DNA from: Flavobacteria bacterium MS024-2A
GTDB lineage: Bacteria > Bacteroidota > Bacteroidia > Flavobacteriales > Flavobacteriaceae
Direction of reading: 5' to 3'
Assembly: GCA_905182305.1 (NCBI GenBank)
Contig: CAJJBB010000003.1
Coordinates: 1-64,000 of the forward strand
DNA length: 64,000 nt
The translations under genes were made by a program, and so were the position numbers. Below are positions 63,337-64,000 of this stretch, piece by piece; position 1 is the stretch's first letter, and every line of letters starts with the position of its first letter. The notes beneath the pieces are model-generated. The model made no database searches. It was not told where the DNA came from and saw only the letters and a list, made by a program, of their open reading frames with translations.

Positions 63337-64000
63337 AATGATTTAATTTTAATAGTTTCATTTTTAAAAAACAGAAGAAACAAAACCAATACAATAAAAG
63401 AAAAAATAGCGGGTTGAAGCCATATTTCTTTCCATAAATGTCCTCCTTCTGTTACGTATTGATCAGTAAGCCATCCAGCAAAACGAAACCCTATAAGCAT
63501 TCCTAATCCATAGGTAGCTAAAGTTATAAGTCCTTGCGCAGAGCTTTTAAATTTTTCTCCTGCCTTGAAATCAGTATAAATTTGTCCTGACACAAAAAAG
63601 AAATCATAGCAAACCCCGTGTAATATAATCCCAAATAATAACATCCATGTTTTTTCTCCTGTATCTCCAAAAGCAAATAATAAATAGCGTAATCCCCAGG
63701 CTAAAATCCCAACAATAAGTGCGTTTTTCACTCCATAGCGTTTTAAAAAAAGGGGAAGTAATAAAAGAAAAACAACTTCAGAAATTTGTCCCAAAATCAT
63801 TTTAGAGGCAGCAGCTTTCATGCCTAATTCATTTAGAAATTGGTTGGCGTGTTGGTAATAAAAGGCAAGTGGAATACAAATTAAAATAGATCCAATAAAG
63901 AAAAATAGAAAGCCTCTATCTTTTAACATCGCAAGAGCATCAAGACCTAATATTTCTCTGAGGGTAATCTTTTTTTCTCGATCTGCTTTAGGAGGTGTGT
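63333..64000 (-). CDS. MFS transporter, nucleoside:H+ symporter-like, 5' part outside the window
   Basis: C-terminal 222 or so residues of a membrane transporter; the frame stays open to the window edge and starts beyond it. The visible N-terminal part reads DREKKITLREILGLDALAM and is a cytoplasmic loop. Six membrane segments follow: FLFFFIGSILICIPLAFYYQ, VVFLLLLPLFLKRYGV, LIVGILAWGLRYLLFAFGDT, MLLFGIILHGVCYDFFFVSG, ITLATYGLGMLIGFRFAGWL and FSFIVLVLFLLFFKN. The sequence resembles NupG-like symporters. In this cluster it may move a sugar or glycoside rather than a nucleoside. An ATG at 63929 is internal. Confidence 0.88.
   Translation of the reverse strand, partial: TPPKADREKKITLREILGLDALAMLKDRGFLFFFIGSILICIPLAFYYQHANQFLNELGMKAAASKMILGQISEVVFLLLLPLFLKRYGVKNALIVGILAWGLRYLLFAFGDTGEKTWMLLFGIILHGVCYDFFFVSGQIYTDFKAGEKFKSSAQGLITLATYGLGMLIGFRFAGWLTDQYVTEGGHLWKEIWLQPAIFSFIVLVLFLLFFKNETIKIKSL

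Noticed and set aside
1-64000. CRISPR arrays, tRNA, rRNA, insertion sequences
   Set aside because: No regularly spaced repeats, no cloverleaf with CCA-ready acceptor stem and no transposase was seen on either strand.

Overview
This 64 kb window is AT-rich chromosomal DNA from a member of the Bacteroidota, almost certainly class Flavobacteriia and probably a marine Flavobacteriaceae. The reasons are the gene content (DUF3127, DUF4301, DUF2480, thiamine TonB receptor, CrtY-type lycopene cyclase, sufB-C-D-S-E-T order, L21 with a long basic tail), the near absence of Shine-Dalgarno sequences, and repeated Bacteroidota-type -7 promoter elements (TAnnTTTG) just upstream of genes. No tRNA, rRNA, CRISPR array or insertion sequence was found.

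Layout. 1-8761: a surface-polysaccharide (O-antigen/capsule type) locus on the + strand. It holds a GDP-fucose/colitose synthase tail, a ColD-like sugar dehydratase, a GT10 fucosyltransferase-like gene, a CgeB-like glycosyltransferase, a GT4 glycosyltransferase, and then a trio for a UDP-N-acetyl-L-quinovosamine or L-fucosamine type sugar plus its likely transferase. Bases 1-4560 carry very many single-base frameshifts, probably sequence or assembly errors at a low-coverage edge. 8857-10395: a small terminase-like gene, a convergent tyrosine recombinase and a palindrome-rich gap. 10396-13710: rfbA-rfbC-rfbD-rfbB for dTDP-L-rhamnose (rfbC and rfbD frameshifted). 13748-15015: DoxX protein, rplU, rpmA. 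15212-19895: ahcY, divergent from a phosphopantetheinyl transferase-pnuC-nadR-like-DUF4301 operon. 19910-22286: promoter, TPP riboswitch and a thiamine-type TonB receptor. 22264-26676: two secreted or lipoproteins, greA, a HIT protein, a histidine kinase, DUF3127 and tag. 26740-34162, all on the - strand: tsf, rpsB, rpsI, rplM, polA, dxs. 34196-37098: tadA, cold-shock gene, small membrane protein, aspS. 37163-43733: tetR-tolC-hlyD-RND efflux operon with a visible operator. 43843-46864: prenyl synthase, lycopene cyclase, ZIP transporter. 46867-50589: thiL and two beta-propeller-like lipoproteins. 50689-58344: SUF iron-sulfur operon, DUF2480 and a glycosyltransferase. 58355-60406: nadD, gmk, yicC. 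60410-64000: DUF1080 protein, sugar isomerase-fold protein, Gfo/Idh oxidoreductase and an MFS transporter that runs off the window; together they resemble a 3-keto-glycoside catabolic cluster.

How the genes work together. The left 14 kb supplies activated deoxysugars and glycosyltransferases for one surface glycan, interrupted by a recombinase module. The rest is mostly core metabolism with short operons marked by ATGA or TAATG overlaps. Regulation visible in the sequence includes a TPP riboswitch with its own promoter, a TetR-type inverted repeat in the efflux promoter, a long palindrome between crtY and the ZIP gene, and a hairpin-rich leader before rpsB. Outside the polysaccharide region only about four genes are frameshifted (TonB receptor, HIT, TetR, one lipoprotein), each by a single indel.
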